Source of the DNA: Streptomyces sp. col6
GTDB lineage: Bacteria > Actinomycetota > Actinomycetes > Streptomycetales > Streptomycetaceae
Assembly: GCF_008042035.1 (NCBI RefSeq)
Contig: NZ_RDBL01000002.1
Coordinates: forward strand, 483,871 to 547,870
Length of the DNA: 64,000 bases
Direction: 5' to 3'
Positions 15,845-24,450 of the stretch are shown here, one piece after another; position 1 is the stretch's first letter, and every line of letters begins with the position of its first letter. Below the pieces are notes generated by a model that searched no databases, was not told the DNA's origin, and was given only the letters and a program-made list of their open reading frames with translations. Made by a program: the position numbers and the translations under genes.

Positions 15845-17833
15845 ATGCCATCCACACAGTCCTACGGCAGCTGGCCCTCGCCCATCGACGCGGCCCTGGC
15901 CGCCTCCCACGACGGCCGCCCCGAGTACGCGGGCGCGGTCGGCGACGAGCTGTGGTGGACCGAACCGCGCCCCGCCGAAGCCGGCCGGCGCGCCCTCGTC
16001 CGCCGGGCCGCCGACGGCACCACCACCGAACTGCCCGCACCCTGGAACGCCCGCAGCCGCGTCATCGAGTACGGCGGACAGCCCTGGGCCGGCACCGCAC
16101 GCACGCAGGGCGGCCCGCTGATCGTCTTCGTCCACTTCGACGACCAGCGGCTGTACGCGTACGAACCCGACGGCGACCGCGCACCGTGGCCCCTCACCCC
16201 CGTCTCCTCCGCCGGCGGCGGACTGCGCTGGGCCGACCCTCGCCCGCACCCCGGCCGGGGCCCGGCGGGCGAGGTCTGGTGCGTCCTGGAGGAGTTCACC
16301 GGCGACGCGCCCACCGAACTGCGCCGCGTCCTCGCCGCCGTACCGCTGGACGGATCGGCGGCCGAGGACCGTACCGCCGTACGCGAACTCACCGACGAGC
16401 GGCACCGGTTCGTCACCGCGCCCGAGGTCTCGCCCGACGGACGCCGCGCCGCGTGGATCGGCTGGGACCACCCGCGCATGCCCTGGGACGGCACCGAGGT
16501 CCTGGTCGCCGCGATCGGGGACGACGGCACCTTCCACGACGTCCGCACCCTCGCGGGAGGCCCGGACGAATCCGTACCGCAGATCCAGTGGGCCCCCGAC
16601 GGGCGGCTGCTCCTCGCGAGCGACCGCAGCGGCTGGTGGAACCTGTACCGCCTGGACCCTGACAGCGGCGCCACCGAGGAACTCTGCCCCAGGGAGGAGG
16701 AGTTCGCCGGACCGCTGTGGAAGATCGGGCTCGCCTGGTTCCGGCCGCTGGAGAACGGGCTGATCGCCACCGTCCACGGCAAGGGCACCACCACCCTCGG
16801 CATCCTCGACCCGGAGACCGGCGACCTCGTCGATGTCGCCGGACCCTGGACCGAGTGGGCCGCCACCCTCACCGTGCGCGGCAGCCAGGTCATCGGCGTC
16901 GCCGCGAGCCCGCACAGCGCGTACGAGATCGTGGAGCTGGACACCGCGACCGGGCACACCCGGATCATCGGCGCCCCGCACGAGGACGCGGTCGACCCCG
17001 CGTACTACCCGCAGCCCGTCGTCCGCACCTTCACCGGGCCCGGCGGGCGCGAGATCCACGCCCAGGTCTACCCGCCGCGCAATCCCGGACACACCGGCCC
17101 CGACGGCGAGTCGCCCCCCTACGTGGTGTGGGCGCATGGCGGGCCCACCGGCCATGCCGCGCTCGTCCTGGACCTGGAGATCGCCTACTTCACCTCACGC
17201 GGCATCGGCGTCGCCGAGGTCAACTACGGCGGCTCCGCCGGATACGGCCGCGACTACCGAAACCGGCTGCGCGAGCAGTGGGGCGTCGTCGACGTGGAGG
17301 ACTGCGCCGCCGTCGCCGGGGCGCTCGCCGCCGAGGGCACCGCCGATCCCGGACGGCTGGCCATCCGGGGCGGCAGCGCCGGCGGCTGGACCAGCGCAGC
17401 GTCCCTGACCGGCACCGACGTCTACGCCTGCGGCACCGTCATCTACCCCATCCTCGACCTCGCCGGCTGGGGCACCGACGAGACCCACGACTTCGAGTCC
17501 CAGTACCTGGAGTCGCTGGTCGGTCCCCTCGCCGAGGTCCCCGAGCGCTACCGCGAACGCTCCCCGGTCACCCGCACCGACCGGCTCACCGTGCCGTTCC
17601 TGCTGCTCCAGGGCGAGGACGACCCCATCTGCCCGCCCGTGCAGTGCGAACGCTTCCTCGCCGCCGTCGAGGGGCGCGGCATCCCGCACGCGTACCGCAC
17701 CTACCCGGGCGAGGGCCACGGCTTCCGCCGCGCCGACACCATGATCGACGCGGTCGAGTCCGAACTCTCCCTTTACGCCCAGGTGTTCGGCTTCGAGCGG
17801 TCCGACGTGCCGCCGCTGGAGCTGAAGAAGTGA
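15845..17833 (+). CDS. S9 family prolyl oligopeptidase / acylaminoacyl peptidase
   Basis: A 662-residue serine peptidase with an N-terminal beta-propeller (about 1-390; WD-type strands such as DGRRAAWIGWDHP and PDGRLLLASDRSG) and a C-terminal alpha/beta-hydrolase domain. The nucleophile is Ser in RGGSAGGWTS; the acid is in GEDDPICPP and His in GEGHGFR. The propeller gates access, so it acts on short peptides. There is no signal peptide. It is third in the peptidase operon, 24 bp after the M20 gene, and overlaps the next gene by 4 bp (GTGA). Confidence 0.92.
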   Translation: MPSTQSYGSWPSPIDAALAASHDGRPEYAGAVGDELWWTEPRPAEAGRRALVRRAADGTTTELPAPWNARSRVIEYGGQPWAGTARTQGGPLIVFVHFDDQRLYAYEPDGDRAPWPLTPVSSAGGGLRWADPRPHPGRGPAGEVWCVLEEFTGDAPTELRRVLAAVPLDGSAAEDRTAVRELTDERHRFVTAPEVSPDGRRAAWIGWDHPRMPWDGTEVLVAAIGDDGTFHDVRTLAGGPDESVPQIQWAPDGRLLLASDRSGWWNLYRLDPDSGATEELCPREEEFAGPLWKIGLAWFRPLENGLIATVHGKGTTTLGILDPETGDLVDVAGPWTEWAATLTVRGSQVIGVAASPHSAYEIVELDTATGHTRIIGAPHEDAVDPAYYPQPVVRTFTGPGGREIHAQVYPPRNPGHTGPDGESPPYVVWAHGGPTGHAALVLDLEIAYFTSRGIGVAEVNYGGSAGYGRDYRNRLREQWGVVDVEDCAAVAGALAAEGTADPGRLAIRGGSAGGWTSAASLTGTDVYACGTVIYPILDLAGWGTDETHDFESQYLESLVGPLAEVPERYRERSPVTRTDRLTVPFLLLQGEDDPICPPVQCERFLAAVEGRGIPHAYRTYPGEGHGFRRADTMIDAVESELSLYAQVFGFERSDVPPLELKK

Positions 17834-18789
17834 CCCTCCCCCCGTCGCCCCTCGCCCCGCTGACCCGACCCGCCCGGCTGCGCCCCGGGGCCAGGGTCGC
17901 CGTCGTCTCCCCGAGCGGACCCGTGCCCGCCGAACGGCTGGAACCCGGTCTCGACATCCTGCGCGGCTGGGGCCTGGACCCCGTGCCGATGCCCCATGTC
18001 CTCGATGTGCACCGGCAGTTGGACTACCTCGCCGGTGCGGACGAGGCGCGGGCCCGGGACTTCCGGGACGCCTGGTGCGACCCGTCCGTGGACGCGGTGA
18101 TCTGCGCGCGCGGCGGCTACGGGGCACACCGCATGGTGGACCTGGTGGACTGGGCGGCGGTGCGGGCGGCCGGCCCCAAGGCGTTCGTCGGCTACAGCGA
18201 TGTCACCGTGCTCCACGAGGCGTTCGCGCTGCGGACCGGGTTCACCACACTGCACGGGCCCATGGTGGGCACCGAGACGTTTCTCAAGGACCCGCGCACC
18301 CAGGAGTCGCTGCGCGCCACCCTCTTCGCGCCGGAGACGCAGCTGACCCTGGGCCTGGAGGAGGCGCGGGCGCTGGTGCCGGGCCGGGCGCGCGGCATCA
18401 CGTACGGCGGCTGTGTCAGCCTGCTCGCCGCCGACCTGGGCACCCCGCACGGCCGCGCCTCGGCCCGGGGCGGGCTGCTCGTCATCGAGGACACCACCGA
18501 GGACCCGTACAGCCTCGACCGCATCCTCACCCAGCTGCTGCGGGCCGGGGCGCTGGACGGCGTCGCCGGGGTGGCCTGCGGGTCCTGGGCGGGGTGCGGA
18601 CCGTACGAGAAGGTGCGGGCGGTCCTGGCGGACCGGCTCGGCGGGCTGGGCGTCCCGGTCGTCGAGGAGCTGGGCTTCGGGCACGGGCCCACCGGGCTCA
18701 CGATCCCGCTCGGGGTGGCGGCGGTGCTCGACGCCCCGGCGGACGGCGGCCCGGCCACCCTCACGATCGAGGTGCCCGCACTGGTCTGA
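17830..18789 (+). CDS. S66 family LD-carboxypeptidase (LdcA-like)
   Basis: A 319-residue S66 peptidase. LdcA removes the terminal D-Ala from muropeptide tetrapeptides during murein recycling. The nucleophile Ser lies in FVGYSDVTVL, and the Glu and His are in LVIEDTTEDPY and GHGPTGLTIPLG. The N-terminal RLRPGARVAVVSPSGPV is standard for the family. It starts with GTG in a GTGA overlap with the S9 gene, so translation is coupled. In Bacillus, dppA and the LD-carboxypeptidase ykfA also share an operon for murein peptide use, which supports a related role here. Confidence 0.92.
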   Translation: MTLPPSPLAPLTRPARLRPGARVAVVSPSGPVPAERLEPGLDILRGWGLDPVPMPHVLDVHRQLDYLAGADEARARDFRDAWCDPSVDAVICARGGYGAHRMVDLVDWAAVRAAGPKAFVGYSDVTVLHEAFALRTGFTTLHGPMVGTETFLKDPRTQESLRATLFAPETQLTLGLEEARALVPGRARGITYGGCVSLLAADLGTPHGRASARGGLLVIEDTTEDPYSLDRILTQLLRAGALDGVAGVACGSWAGCGPYEKVRAVLADRLGGLGVPVVEELGFGHGPTGLTIPLGVAAVLDAPADGGPATLTIEVPALV

Positions 18790-18910
18790 CCTGCTGCCGA
18801 CCCGGCCCCCGTCACCCGAATGGCCGTACATCTGTGCTGCCGGGGACGGGGGCGGCGCCATCCTGGAGCCCCGGGGCGACGGCCGTTCAGGGCCGGGAAA
18901 GGGGCTGCTC

Positions 18911-19150
18911 ATGAGCCCGAAGGACGTGTCGAGCAGCGGGAAGAGCGGCAGCGGGGCCTTCACCCCGGGCCGCATCCTAGTCCTCGTCATCGCGGTGCTC
19001 TCGGTCGTGTTCATCGCCGAGAACACCCAGGATGTCAAGGTCCGTCTCATCGTCCCGCTGGTCACCGCGCCGCTCTACGTGTGGCTGGTCGTGATGTTCG
19101 TGGCGGGCATGGCCTGCGGCGCGTACGTCTTCCGCAGGCGGCCCAAGTAG
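18911..19150 (+). CDS. LapA-domain small membrane protein (DUF1049)
   Basis: A 79-residue protein with two TM helices (about 20-37 and 48-68), joined by the conserved AENTQDVKVRLIVPLVTAPL loop of the LapA/DUF1049 family and ending in a basic FRRRPK tail. In Proteobacteria LapA supports LPS assembly; its role in actinobacteria is undefined. It lies 121 bp after the peptidase operon, with a GGGG-rich ribosome binding site, and is followed at once by a very strong hairpin. Confidence 0.85.
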   Translation: MSPKDVSSSGKSGSGAFTPGRILVLVIAVLSVVFIAENTQDVKVRLIVPLVTAPLYVWLVVMFVAGMACGAYVFRRRPK

Positions 19151-19155
19151 CGGCG

Positions 19156-19199
19156 ACGGCCGTGGGTCCAGGGCGGTCAAGCCCTGGACCCACGGCCGT
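19156..19199. terminator. 19-bp perfect stem terminator
   Basis: ACGGCCGTGGGTCCAGGGC (19156-19174) pairs perfectly with 19181-19199 around the 6-base loop GGTCAA, followed by TCT. It starts 5 bp past the LapA-like stop and almost touches the promoter of the next gene. Confidence 0.85.
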
Positions 19200-19201
19200 T
19201 C

Positions 19202-19207
19202 TACGCT
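19202..19207 (+). promoter_or_regulatory. possible -10 element (TACGCT) for a leaderless GNAT mRNA
   Basis: TACGCT matches TANNNT and ends 6 bases before the ATG at 19214, with no ribosome binding site between. This spacing is typical of streptomycete leaderless transcripts. Confidence 0.4.
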
Positions 19208-19213
19208 GGGGCG

Positions 19214-19768
19214 ATGTCCGACACCCGCTATCCGGCCGAGGGATCGCGCACCGCGATCCGCCCCTTCACCCTCGGCGACGCCGACGAGTTCACCACCCGG
19301 GCCCGGGAGAGCATCGCGCTGCACCGGCCCTGGCTGTTCCCGCCCACCACTCCCGACGCCTACGCCGCCTATGCGGGCGCACTCATCGACGACCCGGCGC
19401 GAGCGGGTTTCCTCGTGTGCGAGCGAGGCCCGGCGGGCGGACCCGGCGACGGCGCGATCGCCGGGTTCATCAACATCAACAACATCGTCGCCGGTGCCTT
19501 CCGCTGCGGCGCGCTCGGCTACGGCGGCTTCGCCCACGCGACCGGGCGCGGTCTCATGAGCGAGGGGCTGGGCCTCGTCCTGGACCACGCCTTCGGCCCG
19601 CTCGGTCTGCACCGTCTTGAAGCCAACATCCAGCCGGACAACGAGGGTTCGATCGCGCTCGTGCGCCGGGCGGGCTTCCGTCTCGAAGGCTATTCGCCGG
19701 ACTTCCTCCACATCGACGGCGCGTGGCGGGACCACGAACGCTGGGCGATCACCGCCGAGATGCGCTGA
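19214..19768 (+). CDS. RimJ/RimL-type GNAT acetyltransferase
   Basis: A 184-residue GNAT enzyme of the ribosomal-protein-alanine acetyltransferase group. It has the TAIRPFTLGDADEF opening, an HRPWLFPP segment, the acetyl-CoA loop in ATGRGLMSEGLGLV, and the signature LHRLEANIQPDNEGSIALVRRAGFRLEG. The target may be a protein N-terminus or a small molecule. A leaderless-type promoter lies just upstream. The stop is only 2 bp from the end of the convergent transketolase gene, with no room for a terminator between them. Confidence 0.88.
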   Translation: MSDTRYPAEGSRTAIRPFTLGDADEFTTRARESIALHRPWLFPPTTPDAYAAYAGALIDDPARAGFLVCERGPAGGPGDGAIAGFININNIVAGAFRCGALGYGGFAHATGRGLMSEGLGLVLDHAFGPLGLHRLEANIQPDNEGSIALVRRAGFRLEGYSPDFLHIDGAWRDHERWAITAEMR

Positions 19769-19770
19769 CG

Positions 19771-21639
19771 CTACTTGACCAGCCGCTGTGCCGCCTCCGC
19801 GATGTGCGTGCGGGAGATCCCGGCGGCGTCGAGCAGCTCGCCCGTGGTGCCGGAACCGGGGAGGTTATTCCCGGCGAGGTGGACGAAGGCCGGGTGGCTG
19901 CCGGACTCCGCGAGCGAGGACAGCACCGCCTCGCCGATCCCGCCCTCGGGGTGGTGGTCCTCGACGACGACGAGGGCCCCGGTCTCGCGCGCCGCGCGGG
20001 CCAGCGCGTCGGCGTCGAGCGGCTTGACCGAGTAGAGGTCGATGACCCGGGCCCGTACGCCCCGCTCGGCCAGCAGCTCGGCCGCGGCCAGGCACTCGTG
20101 CAGCGTGACACCGGCGCCGACCAGGGTGACCTGGTCGTCGTCGCCGTGGCGCAGGGTCTTGGAGCCGCCTACGGGGAACGTCTCCTCGCTCCCGTAGAGC
20201 ACCGGGTAGGCGCCGCGCGTGGTGCGCAGGTACGAGATGCCGTCGATGTCGGCCATCGCCACGGTCAGGGCCGCCGCCGAGGTGGCGTCGCTCGGGTAGA
20301 GCACGGTCGAGCCGCGCACCGCGCGCATCATGGCCAGGTCCTCGACGCCCATCTGGGAGGGGCCGTCCGCGCCGATCTCCACCCCGCTGTGGGTGCCACA
20401 CAGCGCCATCGTGATGTCCGAGACGGCGGCCATGCGGATGAAGTCGTGCGCCCGGGTGAGGAACGCGGCGAACGTGGTGGCGTACGGACGGAAGCCGCGC
20501 ACGGCCATGCCGACGGCCTCGGCGATCATCTGCTGTTCCGCGATGTACGTCTGGAAGAAGCGGTCGGGGTACGCCTTCTTGAAGTCCTCGGAGTGCGTGG
20601 AGTTGCCGACCTCCGCGTCCAGGGCGACGACGTCGGGCCGCACGCCCAGGGCGACCAGCGCCTTGCCGAAAGCGACCCGGGTGGCGATCTCGTCGCCCTT
20701 CTCGAAGCGCGGCAGCTCCACGGTGGCGCCGGTGCGCGCGGGGGCGGGCTCCGCCTTCGGGGGCCTGGGGCCCTCCACCCGCAGATCGCGGTCGCCGCCC
20801 AGCTCCTCCACCGCCCGCTCGGCCAGGTCCTCGGGCAGAGGCTTGCCGTGCCAGCCTTCCTTGTCGGCGACCTCGCTCACCCCGCACCCCTTGACGGTCT
20901 TCGCCACGATCACGGTGGGTGCGGTGCCGTCGGCGGCGGTCTTCATCGCGCGGTCGATCGCGGTCAGGTCGTGGCCGTCGACGACGAGGGCACGGCAGCC
21001 GAACGCCTCGACGCGGCGCGCGTAGGTGTCGGTGTCCCACTGCAGCTCGGTGGGGCCGGACTGCCCGAGGCGGTTGACGTCGATGATCGCGGTGAAGTTG
21101 CCCAGCTTGTGCTGGCCGGCCTTGTCCAGGGCCTCCCACACGGACCCCTCGGCCATCTCGCTGTCGCCGCACAGCACCCACACCCGGTACGGCTGCTTCT
21201 CCAGGTCCCGCCCGGCGAGCGCGATGCCGACGCCGTAGGCGATGCCCTGCCCCAGTGAGCCGGTGGCCACGTCCACCCAGGGCAGCTCCGGTGTCGGGTG
21301 GCCCTGAAGCCGGTGTCCGAAGCGGCGGTACGTGGTCATCAGCTCCTCGTCGCCGATGGCACCGGCCGCCTTGAACATGGCGTACAGGAGCGGCGAGGCA
21401 TGGCCCTTGGAGAAGACGAGGTGATCGCCAGCCGGATTGTCGGGGGCGTTCCAGTCGTAGCGCAGATGGCGGGTCATGAGGACGGCCATCAGATCGGCCG
21501 CGGACAGGCTGGAGGTGGGGTGCCCGGAGCCGGCCGAGGTACTGGCGCGCACCGAGTCCACCCGCAGCTGCTGGGCGAGCTCGAAGACCTCGGTCAGGTC
21601 GCTGTCGGGGCCGAGTGTGGTGGCCTGTTCGGTGGTCAT
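19771..21639 (-). CDS. tkt: transketolase, animal-type short form
   Basis: A 622-residue thiamine-diphosphate enzyme that moves two-carbon units between sugar phosphates in the pentose phosphate pathway. The N-terminal SAGSGHPTSSLSAAD, the GDSEMAEGSVWEAL ThDP/Mg motif, the pyrimidine-domain IAEQQMIAEAVG with the catalytic Glu, and the third-domain VVEDHHPEGGIGEAV are complete. Length and wording (for example DKEGWHGKPLP, GVTLHECLAAAELL) match the roughly 620-residue animal transketolases rather than the roughly 690-residue form usual in bacteria. GAAAGG precedes the ATG by 11 bases. It lies downstream of the mannanase but behind that gene's terminator. Confidence 0.93.
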   Translation of the reverse strand: MTTEQATTLGPDSDLTEVFELAQQLRVDSVRASTSAGSGHPTSSLSAADLMAVLMTRHLRYDWNAPDNPAGDHLVFSKGHASPLLYAMFKAAGAIGDEELMTTYRRFGHRLQGHPTPELPWVDVATGSLGQGIAYGVGIALAGRDLEKQPYRVWVLCGDSEMAEGSVWEALDKAGQHKLGNFTAIIDVNRLGQSGPTELQWDTDTYARRVEAFGCRALVVDGHDLTAIDRAMKTAADGTAPTVIVAKTVKGCGVSEVADKEGWHGKPLPEDLAERAVEELGGDRDLRVEGPRPPKAEPAPARTGATVELPRFEKGDEIATRVAFGKALVALGVRPDVVALDAEVGNSTHSEDFKKAYPDRFFQTYIAEQQMIAEAVGMAVRGFRPYATTFAAFLTRAHDFIRMAAVSDITMALCGTHSGVEIGADGPSQMGVEDLAMMRAVRGSTVLYPSDATSAAALTVAMADIDGISYLRTTRGAYPVLYGSEETFPVGGSKTLRHGDDDQVTLVGAGVTLHECLAAAELLAERGVRARVIDLYSVKPLDADALARAARETGALVVVEDHHPEGGIGEAVLSSLAESGSHPAFVHLAGNNLPGSGTTGELLDAAGISRTHIAEAAQRLVK

Positions 21640-21804
21640 GGGGGCCGGACCTTTCGTAGGGAGTCGGATGACGGAACGGGTTCCCGAATCCGTCCGGTCC
21701 ATCACCTTCCGGGCGCAGGTTGCCCCCTTTGCGCCGGGGAGGCGGTCCTCGTGGACACGCGTCCCCGGGGAAACGTCACGGTGTGTGACCGGGGCGGCGA
21801 GTCG

Positions 21805-21857
21805 GCTGGAGCCCTTGCGTCCGGCGCGTGCCGCACGCCAGACGGAAGGGCTCCAGC
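21805..21857. terminator. long hairpin after the mannanase gene
   Basis: GCTGGAGCCCTT (21805-21816) pairs with AAGGGCTCCAGC (21846-21857), and the interior continues as CGTC/GACG and GGCG/CGCC pairs. It lies 8 bp past the mannanase stop, so the mannanase and transketolase transcripts are probably separate. Confidence 0.75.
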
Positions 21858-21865
21858 GGTACGGG

Positions 21866-23017
21866 TCAGCGGTCGGCCGAGCTCCCGCGCACGACGCAGG
21901 AGCGGCTGTTCTCCCAGCCCCAGCCGTCACCGTCGGGGTCGGACGAGGCGCTGACGCAGTACGGGTAGCCGTTCGGGGCGGTGCCGGTGCCGCCGGTCGA
22001 ACCGCCTCCGTAGACCGTGGCGCGCACGGAGGTGGCGACGATGCCGTTGCCGCCGTTGAACAGGCGGTCGCCCCAGCTGGTCAGCGAGTTCGGATCGAAG
22101 CCGTTGACCAGGTCGAGGTATTCGATCCCGCTGCCGTTGCCGCTCCACGACCATCCGAGGTATCCCACCCGCAGGGACTGGGCCGTGGCCATGATCGCGT
22201 CCTCGTCGGGGTTCCCGTCGCTGTGCATGTTCCCGAACTCACCGACCACGAGGGGCAGGTGGTTGTTGACGAAGTGGTTCAGGTAGTCCTGCACCTCGGT
22301 GGCCGTGTCGTAGACCCCGTACATGTGGATGGAGAAGACGGTGTTCCGGTCCGGGTCGGCGGCGAACACCGAAGCGGCGTTGTCCCGCATCGTGCCGGAC
22401 CAGTCCTGGCCCCAGTTCGGGGCGTCCACCATCAGGGCGTGCCGCAGCCCGGCGCCCCGGAGCTTGCCGATGGCGCTCTTGGTCGCCGAAGTCCAGCCCT
22501 CGTAGCCGGTGTTGCCGAAGGGCTCGTTGCCGATGTTGACGACGACGTAGTCCTCCTGGCCCTCCAGCGCGCTCTTGACGCCGATCCAGTAGTCGGCCGC
22601 CTTGTCCAGGGTGGTGGCGGCGGAGTCCTCGCCGTAGCCGGTGGTGTCGTGCACCTCCAGGACGCAGATGACCTTGGCGGCCTTGCACCGGCCGATGATC
22701 GAGGAGACCTCGGACGCGCTGGTCCGCGTCCACCGGTCGCCGCTGCCCAGGACGACCCGGACGGTGTTGGCGCCCTTGGCGGCGATGTCGGAGATGGCGC
22801 TGGTCCGCTCCGGGTACCAGGCGTGCGCGTGGTTGACGCCGCGCATCACGAACTCGGTTCCGTTGGCCTCGTACAGACGGCCGCCGCTGACATGGAGGCC
22901 GGTGTCCGCGGCCTGGGCGGGAGACGCGGGGCCGAGGACCGGGAGCAGGGCGGCCGCCATACCGGTGACCAGTGCGGCCACGGCGGCGAGCAGGGACCTT
23001 CGGAGTGGCTGCTTCAT
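21866..23017 (-). CDS. secreted GH5 endo-beta-1,4-mannanase with C-terminal CBM10-like module
   Basis: A 383-residue extracellular enzyme that cuts beta-1,4-mannan. The signal peptide ends near Ala36 (AQA|AD). The GH5 barrel (about 38-335) has its acid/base Glu165 in NIGNEPFG and its nucleophile Glu260 in VVGEFGNM; MRGVNHAHAWYP is typical of the GH5_8 bacterial mannanases. After a Gly/Thr linker a 35-residue Cys/Trp module (YPYC…DGWGWE…SC) resembles CBM10 polysaccharide-binding domains. It is divergent from the ROK kinase across 425 bp with two identical palindromic operators. The product manno-oligosaccharides would feed the ABC importer nearby. Confidence 0.92.
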   Translation of the reverse strand: MKQPLRRSLLAAVAALVTGMAAALLPVLGPASPAQAADTGLHVSGGRLYEANGTEFVMRGVNHAHAWYPERTSAISDIAAKGANTVRVVLGSGDRWTRTSASEVSSIIGRCKAAKVICVLEVHDTTGYGEDSAATTLDKAADYWIGVKSALEGQEDYVVVNIGNEPFGNTGYEGWTSATKSAIGKLRGAGLRHALMVDAPNWGQDWSGTMRDNAASVFAADPDRNTVFSIHMYGVYDTATEVQDYLNHFVNNHLPLVVGEFGNMHSDGNPDEDAIMATAQSLRVGYLGWSWSGNGSGIEYLDLVNGFDPNSLTSWGDRLFNGGNGIVATSVRATVYGGGSTGGTGTAPNGYPYCVSASSDPDGDGWGWENSRSCVVRGSSADR

Positions 23018-23089
23018 GGCTCTCCTCGGTTCAAGGGGGTGATGGGTGCAGGGTTCGACGGCCGTTCCGCCCGGCGGACGCTCACACGG

Positions 23090-23101
23090 GACAACGTTGT
23101 C
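23090..23101. promoter_or_regulatory. operator 1, GACAACGTTGTC palindrome (mannanase side)
   Basis: A perfect 12-bp palindrome with a central CG, as expected for a LacI-family operator, 73 bp upstream of the mannanase ATG. The same 12 bases recur at 23371. The binding protein may be the LacI regulator at 30.6 kb or an unlinked one. Confidence 0.75.
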
Positions 23102-23370
23102 AGGCTGGTTGGGGCCGGGTGACGGGGCGAGATGCTGGGGCGCCGGGCCGTGGTGCGTGTTTCCGCTCCGGCCCGTGACCGCCCCCATATGAGGCATCGG
23201 GTGTTCCGGTCATGTCAATAGATGGGTCATCCGCATTTCGCGCCCCGCTCGCGGCCGGGCGGAATGCGTCGGGCTTTCCGGCCTGTTCGGAGTGCCTTTC
23301 GTGGGATTCGAGGACGCTCCGAGAAAAGTGAGGCATTGCTAAACGATTACTCAACTAAACCAGCACACTA

Positions 23371-23382
23371 GACAACGTTGTC
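23371..23382. promoter_or_regulatory. operator 2, GACAACGTTGTC palindrome (ROK kinase side)
   Basis: Identical to operator 1, 61 bp upstream of the kinase ATG, in an AT-rich stretch (TTGCTAAACGATTACTC) that probably holds the kinase promoter. The 425-bp intergenic region contains both operators and no gene that I can support. Confidence 0.75.
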
Positions 23383-23442
23383 ACCGCCCGGCAGAGTACG
23401 GCTGGGGGCGAGGTGCGCTCCCTCGTGAAAGGGCGGGACGTG

Positions 23443-24402
23443 ATGGTGTACGGAGCACTTGACATCGGCGGGACCAAGATCGCCGGAGCGCTCGTCGATG
23501 AGAGCGGGACCCTGATCGCGCGGGCGCGCCGTGCCACCCCGGCGCGGCGGCCGGCGGACGAGCCGGCCGCCGCCGTCACCGCCGTGCTGGACGAGCTGGC
23601 GGCACATCCGGCCTGGGCGGAGCTCACCTGCCTCGGCATAGCCAGCGCGGGCCCGGTCGACGCGGCCGGAGGCACCGTGAGCCCCGTGAACATTCCGGCC
23701 TGGCGCGGATTCCCGCTGGTCGAGCTGGTGCGCACGCATCCGGCGACGCCGGCGGGCATCGGGCCCGTGCTCGTCGGCGACGCGGTGGCGATGACCGCCG
23801 CCGAACGCTGGCTCGGCGCCGCACGCGGCGTCGCCAACGCCCTGTGCATGGTGGTCTCCACCGGAGTGGGCGGCGGGCTGGTCCTCGACGGACGGGTGCA
23901 CGAGGGCCGGACGGGCAACGCCGGTCACATCGGCCACATCACGGTCGACCTCAACGGCCCCCGCTGCCCCTGCGGCGCGCCCGGGTGCGTGGAGACCTTC
24001 GCCAGCGGGACGGCCATCGCGGCGCATGCCCGCGCTCTGGGGTGGACGGCTCCCCACGGTGGCGCTTCCGACGCCGCGGCGGTCGCCGAAGCGGCGCGGG
24101 GCGGTGACGAGCGGGCGCGTGCTGCCTACGAGCGGGCCGCGCAGGCCCTGGCCGCCGCTATCGCCGCGACGGCTGCGCTCGTGGAGCTGGAGCGTGTGGT
24201 TATCGGGGGCGGTGTCGCCCAGGCCGGGGAGGTCCTGTTCGCCCCGCTGCGGCGCCGCATGGCCGATTACGCCGTACTCGACTTCGTCCGGGGCCTGCCC
24301 GTCGTTCCCGCCGCCCTGGCGCTGGACGCCGGGCTCGTCGGCGCGGCTGCCGCGGCCGCAGGTGCGCGGGTCGCCGGCTCCGTACCCGTCCTGCGCCTCT
24401 GA
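23443..24402 (+). CDS. ROK family sugar kinase
   Basis: A 319-residue ROK protein. The N-terminal ATP-binding GALDIGGTKIAGA, the catalytic Asp in VGDAVAMTAAE, the phosphate loop in VSTGVGGGLVL, and the zinc site GHIGHITVD…CPCGAPGCVETFASG mark an active hexose kinase; the DNA-binding domain of ROK repressors is absent. It would phosphorylate mannose or glucose released by beta-mannosidase. ATG 23443 is preceded by AAAGGG nine bases upstream. It is transcribed alone, divergent from the mannanase, and ends convergently with the ABC permease. Confidence 0.9.
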   Translation: MVYGALDIGGTKIAGALVDESGTLIARARRATPARRPADEPAAAVTAVLDELAAHPAWAELTCLGIASAGPVDAAGGTVSPVNIPAWRGFPLVELVRTHPATPAGIGPVLVGDAVAMTAAERWLGAARGVANALCMVVSTGVGGGLVLDGRVHEGRTGNAGHIGHITVDLNGPRCPCGAPGCVETFASGTAIAAHARALGWTAPHGGASDAAAVAEAARGGDERARAAYERAAQALAAAIAATAALVELERVVIGGGVAQAGEVLFAPLRRRMADYAVLDFVRGLPVVPAALALDAGLVGAAAAAAGARVAGSVPVLRL

Positions 24403-24442
24403 TCCCGGCCGGATCGCCGTGTGCGATGAGCCCCTGGAGCTG

Positions 24443-24450
24443 AACCGGTT
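24443..24450. promoter_or_regulatory. AACCGGTT palindrome downstream of the ROK gene
   Basis: TGAACCGGTTTTG resembles the TGAACCGGTAAAG site near 27977. It lies in the 226-bp convergent gap between the kinase and the permease, where no promoter is expected, so it may be coincidental. Confidence 0.3.

Noticed and set aside
23100..23354. Small minus-strand frame in the mannanase-kinase intergenic region
   Set aside because: It overlaps an operator and probable promoters, has no protein-like segments and no ribosome binding site.
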